From: Spirochaetota bacterium
GTDB taxonomy: Bacteria > Spirochaetota > UBA4802 > UB4802
Assembly (NCBI GenBank): GCA_029548025.1
Contig: JAKPOE010000304.1
Coordinates: 1-12,384, forward strand
DNA length: 12,384 nucleotides
Direction of reading: 5' to 3'
How positions within the stretch are numbered: the first letter of the stretch is position 1; each line of letters opens with the position of its first letter. A program made the position numbers and the translations under genes. This document shows positions 6,428 to 12,384 of the stretch, in pieces. Below the pieces are notes generated by a model. That model was given only the letters and a program-made list of their open reading frames with translations, had not been told where the DNA came from and ran no database searches.

Positions 6428-7651
6428 TCACTTATACTCTGGTTTTATCATTTTACCCAAAAACAATATTACTCCGGTGTTATTGTCCACAATAGCATAG
6501 ATAAATGGACGATCAGCTTTAAATATCTTCTTTTCAAAAGAGACCATGGATTTTGTATTCATAACAATAGCCGTAACTGCAGCCGCCTCGGTTCCTTCCT
6601 CATTTACATCACAGAATGTTTTGTGAATAACCTTGCTAATATATAAATCCTTTCCTCCGGTAATCTTAGAAAAATCGGCTTTCATTTCATTAAATGCATC
6701 CTTTATGCCCATCTTTATTAAAGGCTCAACAAGCATATACCCGCATTCAACCTTAAATTTTGGCAAATACACGTCCACCTCTTCCTGTATTAAATTTTGA
6801 CGCCAGCTTTCAAAGTTTTTATCATTCAACAGAGGCATAATACTTTTGATATCCTTTTTAGGCAAAATAACAAACATAGACAAAGCCTTCCCCTCATAGG
6901 GCAGTTCAATCATCTGGATATTGTTATTTTCCATATATTTAATTGTAACATTGCGTTGCATCATCATGGGCGTTTTTATTTTTTTGTTACTATCGATATA
7001 AAAATTATCTACTTTTGTTTGATTTTTGTCAAACTGATAGAGCCAATTAGCTTTAAAATACACAGCGTTGGTAAGTATAAGCCTTGTTAACGGTTTTACA
7101 TCGTCCAATGTTATGGCTTCGCGTATTTTATCATAGGTATTGTTTGCTGCCCACGCATTGATCTTTTTTACAGCCTCTTTTCGCTTATCGTCATGGGTAA
7201 AATCTACATTGTAAGCCTCTGAGTGATAGTAATTTTTCAAAATGTCAGTGTACGTCTTTAATAAAGGATAATCCTGTTGAACCCAGAAAGCGTTGGCAAT
7301 TGCCAGTTTATATTTTGCATTGTCAGGATTAAGTGTTTTATATATCGTTGAAAAAGCATTCCACCTGTCTTTGTCGTCAGGAATAAACGCAAAAACCGAA
7401 GCTATCTCTCTGGCGGTATTCCCGCTTGCCCCTTCATACGCCATACCAAATGCCATAGCAATGCTAAATGGCGAGATAAAGATATTTTTATCTTTTTGTT
7501 TACCATCTATCTGCTTAAACAGAGCAAACCCCGATGCGTTATTACCTGTTGCTACTATGGTTATGGGCGATAGTTCCTGGCTAAAGCAATAGCCTGTAAA
7601 AATAAATAACCATGTAAAAAAGCTTATCAATTTCATTGTATATATCCGCAT
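6428..7651 (-). CDS. Exported serpin-family protease inhibitor
   Basis: This 407-residue serpin is a full-length member of the suicide-inhibitor family that traps serine or cysteine proteases. The ATG at 7651 is preferred over an upstream TTG because AGGAGGG (7659-7665) lies seven bases before it. A signal peptide (about 1-25, ending GYCFSQ) sends it to the periplasm or beyond. Serpin landmarks in order are NIFISPFSIAMAFGMAYEGA near the N-terminus, LILTNAVYFKANW (mid), the hinge EEGTEAAAVTA (about 351-361), and the family signature FKADRPFIYAI (about 377-387). The hinge has small residues throughout, as in true inhibitors. Counting 15 residues from the hinge Gly353 puts P1 at Lys367 and P1' at Ser368, predicting trypsin-like targets. 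The loop to the RPF motif is about four residues longer than in alpha-1-antitrypsin, so P1 is an inference. Bacterial serpins are scattered and usually thought to be acquired or to guard against host or self proteases. Confidence 0.95.
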   Translation of the reverse strand: MRIYTMKLISFFTWLFIFTGYCFSQELSPITIVATGNNASGFALFKQIDGKQKDKNIFISPFSIAMAFGMAYEGASGNTAREIASVFAFIPDDKDRWNAFSTIYKTLNPDNAKYKLAIANAFWVQQDYPLLKTYTDILKNYYHSEAYNVDFTHDDKRKEAVKKINAWAANNTYDKIREAITLDDVKPLTRLILTNAVYFKANWLYQFDKNQTKVDNFYIDSNKKIKTPMMMQRNVTIKYMENNNIQMIELPYEGKALSMFVILPKKDIKSIMPLLNDKNFESWRQNLIQEEVDVYLPKFKVECGYMLVEPLIKMGIKDAFNEMKADFSKITGGKDLYISKVIHKTFCDVNEEGTEAAAVTAIVMNTKSMVSFEKKIFKADRPFIYAIVDNNTGVILFLGKMIKPEYK

Positions 7652-7695
7652 ATACGAGCCCTCCTTCCACAAAAATAGATTTATTGCTCACAGTT

Positions 7696-7720
7696 ATTCC
7701 GGGCTTGACCCATAATCCCT
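7696..7720. repeat. Flanking 25-bp repeat, left copy
   Basis: ATTCCGGGCTTGACCCATAA and the following ATCCCT-like bases match the segment at 7824-7848 at 21 of 25 positions, in direct orientation. The pair brackets the 78-bp element at 7733-7810, giving a composite of about 150 bp. The GGGCTTGACCC core is itself nearly self-complementary. Sequences of this kind are common intergenic interspersed repeats in environmental genomes. Confidence 0.6.
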
Positions 7721-7732
7721 TTTGCCACCTCC

Positions 7733-7810
7733 GTCATTCTGAGAAACACAGTCCCGTTAAATCTATCCTTTCACAAAACAACACGATTCTTCACTTCGTT
7801 CAGAATGACA
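7733..7810. repeat. 78-bp interspersed repeat, copy 1 (inverted ends)
   Basis: The element begins GTCATTCTGA and ends TCAGAATGAC(A), so its ends are 10-bp inverted repeats. It is identical over all 78 positions to 8427-8504. It carries no transposase and no long open frame, consistent with a MITE-like or REP-like element that is copied passively or folds in RNA. It sits 80 bp upstream of the serpin start and about 100 bp beyond the end of the small acidic protein gene. Confidence 0.8.
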
Positions 7811-7823
7811 TACCACCTTCGCC

Positions 7824-7848
7824 ATTCCGGGGTTGAACCAGAATCTCT
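7824..7848. repeat. Flanking 25-bp repeat, right copy
   Basis: ATTCCGGGGTTGAACCAGAA and following bases are the partner of 7696-7720 (21/25 identical). The copy is followed by an imperfect hairpin, ATCTCT...AGAGAT, at about 7843-7864. Confidence 0.55.
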
Positions 7849-7908
7849 ATATGTATCCAGAGATCACAAAAAATCCTGAAATGAATAAAACTATTACATG
7901 GTCCCTAA

Positions 7909-8169
7909 TCAATCATCTTCATTTGATATCTCCGGCTCAGGTATTGGGTATTCTTGATCTTTTTCTCTGTCATACTCATCATCAAACTGTCCACCTGCTT
8001 TTTCTCTTGCTTCCTCATATTTACCCTTATCAGCATCCTCTTTTGCCTTTTGAGACGATTCTGCAGCATCCTTTGCCTGATCCAGAGCACTTTCAGCAAT
8101 GCAATGTGATACATTGAAACAAACACCGGATAGCAAGATAACCATAATAAAAATCATTATTTTCTTCAT
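7909..8169 (-). CDS. Small acidic exported protein, unknown function
   Basis: This is an 86-residue protein with a signal peptide (MKKIMIFIMVILLSG, continuing to a likely cleavage near CIA/ES at about residue 25). The mature part is about 60 residues, mostly charged and helical (LDQAKDAAESSQKAKEDADK and onward), with an acidic, proline-containing tail ending ISNEDD. Cys17 and Cys23 do not fit a lipobox. GAGGA six bases before the ATG supports the start. A TTGACA on the minus strand at 8234-8239 might be a -35 element, but the matching -10 is poor. The gene lies between the two identical 78-bp repeats, so recombination between them could delete or invert it. Family unrecognised. The small size and low complexity limit confidence, but signal peptide plus ribosome-binding site make it a real gene. 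Confidence 0.7.
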   Translation of the reverse strand: MKKIMIFIMVILLSGVCFNVSHCIAESALDQAKDAAESSQKAKEDADKGKYEEAREKAGGQFDDEYDREKDQEYPIPEPEISNEDD

Positions 8170-8426
8170 TGCTTTTCCTCATTGAAATTAAATAGTGATT
8201 AATAAAATACTGCCTATCATCAAAAAAATACACTGTCAAGTTGAAAATCATTATACCACTATATCGTGATATGCTAACTCTTTAAATATCATCATTTCTT
8301 ACTTTTCCGGACTGTACGTTTGCCTGACCTTAAACGTGATTTTTTCCCTCGTTTGGTTATATTATAAGGGAACCACTCTCTATTTTTTCCACAAAAATTC
8401 TCATTCCCCATTGAAACTTTATGATT
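8170..8426. other. Intergenic spacer, possible sixth array remnant
   Basis: No gene is seen. The segment TTATACCACTATATCGTGAT at 8251-8270 resembles the core TATACCACTACCATATCGCTGT of the tandem array further right and may be its most decayed member. Otherwise the spacer is AT-rich and featureless. Confidence 0.3.
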
Positions 8427-8504
8427 GTCATTCTGAGAAACACAGTCCCGTTAAATCTATCCTTTCACAAAACAACACGATTCTTCACTTCGTTCAGAAT
8501 GACA
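8427..8504. repeat. 78-bp interspersed repeat, copy 2 (inverted ends)
   Basis: This copy is base-for-base identical to 7733-7810 and in the same orientation. It abuts the start of the degenerate tandem array (first unit core at 8512). Complete identity between two non-coding copies about 690 bp apart implies recent duplication, gene conversion or active mobility. Confidence 0.8.
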
Positions 8505-8511
8505 TGTTATT

Positions 8512-8870
8512 CCACTACCATATCGTTGTCATTACTTCGTACTAAATTAGATTTCATACACTGTTAAAAAAGTTATTCCACTACCATATCGCTGTCATTA
8601 CCCCAACAGCAGTATCCGTTATACAAACAAAAAGAATTTGCTAAAAAGCTTTTCCCTTGTATACCACTACCATATCGCTGTTTTACATCAACACCAGTAC
8701 AGTCTATACAAACAAATGAGATTTTGCCAAAACTTTTTCCTCTATTGCATCATCGTATCGCTGTCATTCCAACAGCAGCGCCACTATAAAATAAAAGGGG
8801 TTTTGACAAAAACCCCTTTTCCCTATTTTACCATATTATCCCCGCTGTCACCCCAACAGCCGCACCACTT
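8512..8870. repeat. Degenerate tandem array derived from the 3' end of the adjacent outer-membrane gene
   Basis: Five units can be aligned on the core CCACTACCATATCGCTGTCA, with the CGCTGT (or CGTTGT) element at 8524, 8590, 8676, 8759 and 8843, i.e. steps of 66, 86, 83 and 84 bp. The fifth unit is the end of the outer-membrane gene itself. Read on the minus strand, each earlier unit still spells the end of that protein. The gene ends SGAAVGVTAGIIW-stop. The next unit reads SGAAVGMTAIR-stop, another reads TAVGVMTAIW-stop, and the remaining two retain TAIW-stop and MTTIW-stop. After the core, three units also share ATACAAACAAA followed by a TTTTG-rich, hairpin-forming stretch equivalent to the gene's terminator. 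The array therefore consists of repeated 'last codons plus terminator' modules. Confidence 0.75.
8793..8820 (-). terminator. Intrinsic terminator of the outer-membrane protein gene
   Basis: On the minus strand AAAAGGGGTTTT, a TGTC loop and AAAACCCCTTTT form a perfect 12-bp stem followed by ATTTTA. It begins seven bases beyond the stop codon at 8828. The A/T flanks would also let it act on plus-strand transcripts. Confidence 0.85.
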
Positions 8871-9952
8871 TTTAAATAATAGATAATGGGCACGTCAATC
8901 TTAACCGCTCCAAAATTTAAACCAATCCCTGTCATAATACGCGCCCGTGCCCACGATGGCTTTTTATCCAGTGTTTTACCGTCAATGGTAACCTTGCCCG
9001 GAGTAACGATATACTCATTTTCAGGTAACGGAGTACCACCATAAGCAATGTTTTTAACCGTCGCATCAGACACCGATTGTAACTCCAGATCGGCATTACC
9101 ACTTACCAGATCAATGCCAACACCCAGATTGATGTTGAAGAGCCATAGAAATTGTAAAGCGGTATTGATCTCAAAGGGAACGCTTAATGTATACATATCA
9201 AGCGTAATGTCAAATGAAGGGTCAACAACGACACTGCCAGTAACGTCGGTACCTGTACCAGGGTCCACTGTAAAGGAATCTGTCTTTGAGTCTAAATCAA
9301 CCCGGTATGAGACATCGGTTGTTTGATATACCAAGCCTGTGCCAATGGTCAGGCCACGCCAGCGCAATAAGCCAGTGCCTGCTTCATCAAACAGGCTATA
9401 GGTAATGCCGCCACCAATAATCATGGTATCACAGCTGAAGTCGTCATCATCATATACCCAGGTACTGTCAAACTTACCAAATTTTACATTGATATAAAGC
9501 CCCGGAATAATCATCCCTGCGTTTATCCCTACATTAACGGCTGCACTCCCTGCAACACCAGCATATAAATCCCCTTTGTTTTCTATATCATCCTCAATCT
9601 TGCCATTGGTATAATAATCAACATTGGTAGTAGGTGCCTGAGCGCCAACCATAACGCCGGTGGTGATGGCAAACAGGCTATAGTTGGGATAGCCCTGCTG
9701 TGTGGCGGCATTGGTTGAATACATGTTGGCATTGGCAAAACCAGTAGCCAGTTTATCCTGATCATCATACTTTGCCAATTCGGCATTGGCATCAAGTATG
9801 GCTTGATTAAATTCTGTTGATACATCAATTGTGTTCCATGATCCACCTACATATACACGTAATTGTGGTGCAGTACCTGTAATGGTTGCTGCAAACAGTG
9901 GCTGTGCAATAACCACACCTGCTATAACCAGCACTACAATAAGCTTTTTCAT
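8828..9952 (-). CDS. Outer-membrane beta-barrel-like surface protein, possibly Lsa36-related
   Basis: The protein has 374 residues from the ATG at 9952, which follows AGGGGG by a few bases. Upstream in-frame codons (to 9988) would precede the signal peptide without a ribosome-binding site. Signal peptide residues 1-21 (MKKLIVVLVIAGVVIAQPLFA) end in LFA/A. The mature protein alternates aromatic and hydrophobic residues, has many Gly-rich strands (WRGLTIGTGLVYQTTDVSYR; LWLFNINLGVGIDLVSG), and ends in a strand closing AGIIW, an aromatic terminal residue as in the beta-signal read by the BAM machinery. The early segment (GFANANMYSTNAATQQGYPN, around residues 50-70) recalls leptospiral Lsa36-type surface proteins, from memory only. 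Its role could be adhesion or a porin-like function. It is a single-gene unit with a strong terminator. Degenerate copies of its 3' end follow it at 8512-8827. Confidence 0.75.
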   Translation of the reverse strand: MKKLIVVLVIAGVVIAQPLFAATITGTAPQLRVYVGGSWNTIDVSTEFNQAILDANAELAKYDDQDKLATGFANANMYSTNAATQQGYPNYSLFAITTGVMVGAQAPTTNVDYYTNGKIEDDIENKGDLYAGVAGSAAVNVGINAGMIIPGLYINVKFGKFDSTWVYDDDDFSCDTMIIGGGITYSLFDEAGTGLLRWRGLTIGTGLVYQTTDVSYRVDLDSKTDSFTVDPGTGTDVTGSVVVDPSFDITLDMYTLSVPFEINTALQFLWLFNINLGVGIDLVSGNADLELQSVSDATVKNIAYGGTPLPENEYIVTPGKVTIDGKTLDKKPSWARARIMTGIGLNFGAVKIDVPIIYYLKSGAAVGVTAGIIW

Positions 9953-10033
9953 AAGTCCCCCTTGCAATAAAATATTTGCCATCGTCACTCAGAAGAAGCA
10001 AAGCAACACAAGAATATGTCGTTTTAGCAAATA

Positions 10034-10062
10034 GATTCTTCGCCTTCGGCTCAGGATGACAT
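10034..10062. repeat. Partial 78-bp-type repeat (3' half)
   Basis: GATTCTTCGCCTTCGGCTCA followed by GGATGACAT matches the last ~27 bases of the 78-bp element (GATTCTTCACTTCGTTCAGA, then ATGACAT) with substitutions and two extra bases. The CGCCTTCGGC part can form a small hairpin. It lies in the leader region of the outer-membrane gene. Confidence 0.5.
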
Positions 10063-10072
10063 ACCCACCATT

Positions 10073-10150
10073 GTCATTTTAATAAACACCGTCCCCAAAG
10101 AATCTATTCTTTTAATACAACAAAACAAGATTCTTTGCTTTGACTGTCCT
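10073..10150. repeat. Diverged full-length relative of the 78-bp repeat
   Basis: The stretch starts GTCATTTTAATAAACACCGT and keeps the order of blocks in the 78-bp element: GTCATT, AAACAC, GTCCC, AATCTAT, ACAA-rich, GATTCTT, then an end close to TGACTGTCCT in place of TCAGAATGACA. Its inverted ends are degraded. The rest of the 332-bp gap 9953-10284 holds no gene that I can support. Confidence 0.5.
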
Positions 10151-10284
10151 CGCCACCGGCATTATCGATTAAGAGTGACTATCGCCCATGGCAAACACCA
10201 TTCATTACTTCATCTTCCATTATAGTTACTTTAGACATACCTGCTTTGCTTTACAAAGTGCAAAATTTTTTATATCATTATTTG

Positions 10285-11427
10285 TTAATCATATACCCAT
10301 ACATCCGGTATATCGTCAAATGGTATCACCTCAATGGTATTTTTTACTTTATATTTTTTTTGACCCGGATATACTATCCATGCCTTTTTTAACTGCAAAT
10401 CCTGTACTGCATTATGCATTGATTTTGTCAGCACCGGTGCATCAGAAAATTTAAACTCACAACCCCATGCATATCCACCATGTTGCCATACCATATCCAG
10501 TTCAGCACCACTGTGGACACCATAAAAGAAAATTTCATCATCATTCTTTTTTATTGAGCGCACAACCGCTTCAAGTGCAAATCCTTCCCATGAGGCTCCT
10601 AACTTTGGATGGCGCAACAACGCGTCCTTGCTTTCTATCATAAGAAGGCTATGCAGTATACCGGAATCTCTGATATATAATTTTGGACGTTTTACCAAAC
10701 GCTTCCCAATGTTGGCATACCACGGCTGTAATAGGCGAACCATAAAGGTACCTGCTAAAATCTCAATATAACGCCTGACCTGCGTATCCGAAATCTCTAA
10801 TGACCTGCCTATCTCTGAAAAATTAACAACATTTGCATGATAATGTGCCAGCATCTGCCAGAATCGCAACAAGGTATAGGGCGGAATACGTATGCCAAGC
10901 AATGGAATATCTCGTTCTAAAAATGTTTTAACGTAATCTTTACGCCACATAACACTTGTAGTATCATCCGGAGCTAACAATGAACGAGGCAATCCACCTC
11001 TGAAGTGAAAATGCTCCAGCAAACTGTGTGGTAAATCTTCTTTACGAAATCCCATGAGCACATAAAATGATATTCTTCCCGCCAATGACTCCGATGATTG
11101 TTTGATTATATCAGGAGAAGCACTTCCTAATATACAAAACCTGCATTCAGGATTTTTATCGCACAGATATCGCAATACCGGGAAAAGTTCTGGTTTTAGC
11201 TGTATTTCATCTATGATTATCAATCCCTTTTCTTTATCAAGTTGTAAAACAGGATTTTCAAGGGCAGCCATATCCACAGGATTTTCCAGATCAAATATCA
11301 TATCAGGTCGTAACATCCCTGCCAATGTTGTTTTACCTGATTGCCGTGGACCAATAATGGCTGTTACAGGGTAATAGCGTATGCGTTTTTGTATTTCTTC
11401 AATATCATATTTTCTTTCTAAAATCAT
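10285..11427 (-). CDS. AAA-type ATPase with DUF4143 domain
   Basis: This is a 380-residue protein of the widespread AAA_14 plus DUF4143 architecture, usual length for the family. The P-loop is GPRQSGKTTL (26-35, with Lys32 and Thr33) and Walker B is LIIIDEIQ (69-76). A sensor-like GSAS follows (about residues 101-104). After the ATPase core comes a winged-helix-like segment (FSEIGRSLEISDTQVRRYIE, about 206-225), as is normal for this family. The C-terminal DUF4143 part has a nuclease-like pattern, GAELD (307-311) and EFK (324-326), i.e. the D...ExK arrangement of PD-(D/E)xK folds. The cellular role of these proteins is unknown. They are often accessory, sit near toxin-antitoxin genes and are frequently acquired horizontally. 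AAGGA with a short spacing precedes the ATG. It is a single-gene unit behind a near-consensus promoter. Confidence 0.93.
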   Translation of the reverse strand: MILERKYDIEEIQKRIRYYPVTAIIGPRQSGKTTLAGMLRPDMIFDLENPVDMAALENPVLQLDKEKGLIIIDEIQLKPELFPVLRYLCDKNPECRFCILGSASPDIIKQSSESLAGRISFYVLMGFRKEDLPHSLLEHFHFRGGLPRSLLAPDDTTSVMWRKDYVKTFLERDIPLLGIRIPPYTLLRFWQMLAHYHANVVNFSEIGRSLEISDTQVRRYIEILAGTFMVRLLQPWYANIGKRLVKRPKLYIRDSGILHSLLMIESKDALLRHPKLGASWEGFALEAVVRSIKKNDDEIFFYGVHSGAELDMVWQHGGYAWGCEFKFSDAPVLTKSMHNAVQDLQLKKAWIVYPGQKKYKVKNTIEVIPFDDIPDVWVYD

Positions 11428-11470
11428 CGTTTCCTTGAAATTTCTTTATGAGTTGCTGATTTATCATGGT

Positions 11471-11499
11471 ATTCTACCCGGGTATTGGATACCTGTCAA
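11471..11499 (-). promoter_or_regulatory. Promoter of the DUF4143 ATPase gene with embedded inverted repeats
   Basis: On the minus strand, TTGACA (11494-11499), a 17-bp spacer and TAGAAT (11471-11476, five of six matches) form a strong sigma70-type promoter 44 bp before the ATG. The palindrome TACCCGGGTA (11475-11484) overlaps the edge of the -10, and GGTAT-TGG-ATACC (11481-11493) fills the rest of the spacer. Both are well placed to be repressor-binding sites, possibly autoregulatory. Confidence 0.7.
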
Positions 11500-11568
11500 C
11501 CAATAATCGCATTATCCGCGTTTTGGAATTGGCAAAACCATGTTACCTATAAACTATCTATCGCAACC

Positions 11569-11856
11569 CTATTTGTATTTTTTTAACCGTGCATTGATCA
11601 TTGTGTACAGGATCACAAGCCCAACAAAAAGAATGCTCACAATGATACAGGGTATAGTATAGCTTTTGAGGTGCAATGTTTTTGTTGCCCACGACGGCAG
11701 GATACTATAACATAGCGCAAAAATGAGCAGCACACCCAATAGCTTCCATTTGTCCCTGATTGCAAACGGGCTCATAACAATTTTAAATAGCACCACCGTC
11801 CACAAAAGAACTGTGGCAATAACAACCAATATTATTATGACGGTTATATCAATCAT
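11569..11856 (-). CDS. Small three-helix membrane protein, unknown function
   Basis: This is a 95-residue protein with hydrophobic segments at about 3-28 (ITVIIILVVIATVLLWTVVL), 38-54 (LLGVLLIFALCYSIL) and 66-86 (IPCIIVSILFVGLVILYTMI), and a basic C-terminus (NARLKKYK). No signal peptidase site or known motif is seen. AAAGGG six bases before the ATG supports the start. It begins 11 bp after the end of the frameshifted hepT, so it is probably transcribed with the HEPN-MNT locus. Whether it belongs to it functionally or is a passenger cannot be told. No terminator is evident beyond its stop. Confidence 0.65.
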   Translation of the reverse strand: MIDITVIIILVVIATVLLWTVVLFKIVMSPFAIRDKWKLLGVLLIFALCYSILPSWATKTLHLKSYTIPCIIVSILFVGLVILYTMINARLKKYK

Positions 11857-11867
11857 AGCAAATCCCT

Positions 11868-12321
11868 TTATGCGTTATTCTGGTGATATTCATTAAACCC
11901 ATGATTTTTTAAATACATCACAATTGCGTCACGGTATTTCATAAAATCTTCTCTATGCTTTTTTAATATTGCTATAACTATTTCGGCATTAACATTACTG
12001 TATTGATGAACCACAACATCCCTGAATTTTACCATTTTGTTCATTGTATTAAATAAATCATCTGATACTTATAGTATTTTCATGTAATACCTTAAAAGTA
12101 TCAGCATAGCTTTCCGGAATACGTAACTTATTATCAGCAATAATATGATTTGCTATATCAACACAGGTTTCTATCATTATCTGCAATGTCCGTTCAATTA
12201 TTCGCTGTATCTTCCAGTCGTTGCTATATTCATTCAATGTAACACCTTTAAACTCTTCTATCTGTTTATAATATTCTTCCAGCTTCGAAAGCTTTTTAAG
12301 AATTAATGGTATATCTACCAA
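11868..12321 (-). pseudogene. hepT: HepT-family HEPN RNase toxin (DUF86), split by a one-base frameshift
   Basis: The first part (12058-12321, 87 residues) starts at a TTG with an ideal AGGAGG (12329-12334) seven bases upstream. It is typical of HepT N-terminal halves (IQRIIERTLQIMIETCVDIA, then NHIIADNKLRIPESYADTF), but it stops at TGA 12058-12060 after HENTISIR. In the next frame the family resumes at once: SDDLFNTMNKMVKFRDVVVH, then QYSNVN and a helical tail ending NNA at 11868. That second part contains RDVVVHQY (12000-12023), the Rx4HxY motif holding the RNase residues and the tyrosine that the MNT partner AMPylates in characterised HepT-MntA pairs. The whole region is 454 nt, one base more than 151 codons. 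An extra A in the ATAA near 12069-12073 explains the break. Translation as it stands yields a protein without its active site. Confidence 0.85.
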
Positions 12322-12384
12322 TGTTATACCTCCTGAATAAAATCTGCTCCTCTTTCATTTTAAAATCAAAATATTTCCTCAATG
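12296..12384 (-). CDS. mntA: C-terminal end of MNT nucleotidyltransferase antitoxin (gene enters from right edge)
   Basis: The last 28 codons of a gene upstream of hepT are visible, reading LRKYFDFKMKEEQILFRRYN before a stop at 12296-12298. The YFDFKMK-EE-xLxRRY pattern matches the C-terminal helix common in minimal nucleotidyltransferases paired with HepT. The gene overlaps the hepT start by 26 bp in another frame, and the hepT ribosome-binding site lies inside it, so the pair is translationally linked, with the antitoxin first. The catalytic GSx(10)DxD region is outside the window. The call relies on the C-terminal motif and the neighbour. Confidence 0.7.
   Translation of the reverse strand, partial: LRKYFDFKMKEEQILFRRYNIGRYTINS

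Noticed and set aside
7652..7672. TTG start seven codons upstream for the serpin
   Set aside because: The ribosome-binding site AGGAGGG lies inside that extension and is correctly spaced for the ATG at 7651, which also gives a better signal peptide.
7636..7836. Plus-strand open frame of 66 codons sharing a ~25-residue stretch with another at 8336-8545
   Set aside because: The shared peptide comes entirely from the identical 78-bp repeat. Neither frame has a ribosome-binding site, and the first overlaps the serpin start.
7833..8126. Open frames overlapping the small acidic protein gene on both strands
   Set aside because: The minus-strand frame from 8169 has the signal peptide and ribosome-binding site. 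The others are shadows rich in His, Leu and Pro or in Arg and Met.
8512..8870. CRISPR array
   Set aside because: Repeat units are degenerate, the intervening segments resemble one another rather than being unique spacers, and the units encode the end of the adjacent protein. No cas genes are present.
8638..8886. Plus-strand 82-codon open frame through the array
   Set aside because: It runs antisense through the decayed repeats and the terminator, and has no ribosome-binding site.
10188..10454. Plus-strand 88-codon open frame
   Set aside because: Its 3' part is antisense to the well-supported DUF4143 gene and its beginning lacks a ribosome-binding site. The composition is that of a shadow frame.
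12050..12075. Programmed frameshift in hepT
   Set aside because: No slippery heptamer or downstream stimulatory structure is evident. A simple extra A explains the break, and programmed shifting is not known for this family.

Overview
The window looks like chromosomal DNA of an uncultured or little-studied, moderately AT-rich, double-membraned bacterium, most likely in or near Spirochaetota. Three things point this way: a signal-peptide-bearing beta-barrel-like protein that resembles the leptospiral Lsa36 surface-protein group, a 620-residue protein of a kind I associate only with spirochaetes, and the general style of the secreted proteins. This placement is inference from remembered family resemblance, not a search. 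No rRNA, tRNA or CRISPR array is visible.

Layout. (1) 1-912, minus strand: the first codons of parB preceded by a complete parA, i.e. the chromosome-partitioning pair. (2) 1184-4233, minus strand: a two-gene operon joined by a 4-bp ATGA overlap. It encodes a large cytoplasmic protein of unknown function and a secreted, membrane-anchored protein with a GATase-like N-terminal domain, behind a plausible sigma70 promoter. (3) 4234-5937: a low-GC, scarred stretch. It holds a small exported protein of unknown function, an isolated coding-like fragment, a plus-strand coding region broken by at least two frame changes, and the first ~28 codons of a TrmO/TsaA-type tRNA methyltransferase cut off just before the next gene. 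(4) 5938-7651: a four-helix membrane protein (plus) converging on an exported serpin with an inhibitory-type hinge (minus). (5) 7690-8830: a repeat-rich zone. Two identical 78-bp elements with inverted ends lie either side of a small acidic exported protein gene. They are followed by a degenerate tandem array that appears to be repeated copies of the 3' end of the neighbouring outer-membrane gene. (6) 8828-9952: that outer-membrane protein gene, with a perfect 12-bp-stem terminator. (7) 9953-11427: two diverged relatives of the 78-bp element, then a single-gene AAA/DUF4143 ATPase with a very good promoter. (8) 11569-12384: a HEPN-MNT toxin-antitoxin locus entering from the right edge. The 3' end of the nucleotidyltransferase overlaps hepT, whose catalytic half is separated from the start by a one-base frameshift, followed 11 nt later by a small three-helix membrane protein.

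Working together: the partition genes are core. The 620/396-residue pair is probably one functional unit. The serpin, the beta-barrel protein and the small acidic protein all act outside the cytoplasm. The right end (DUF4143 ATPase, HEPN-MNT) and the repeat and pseudogene zones are typical accessory DNA. The observations most worth following are the gene-end tandem array, the split hepT, the serpin, and the uncharacterised coupled pair.
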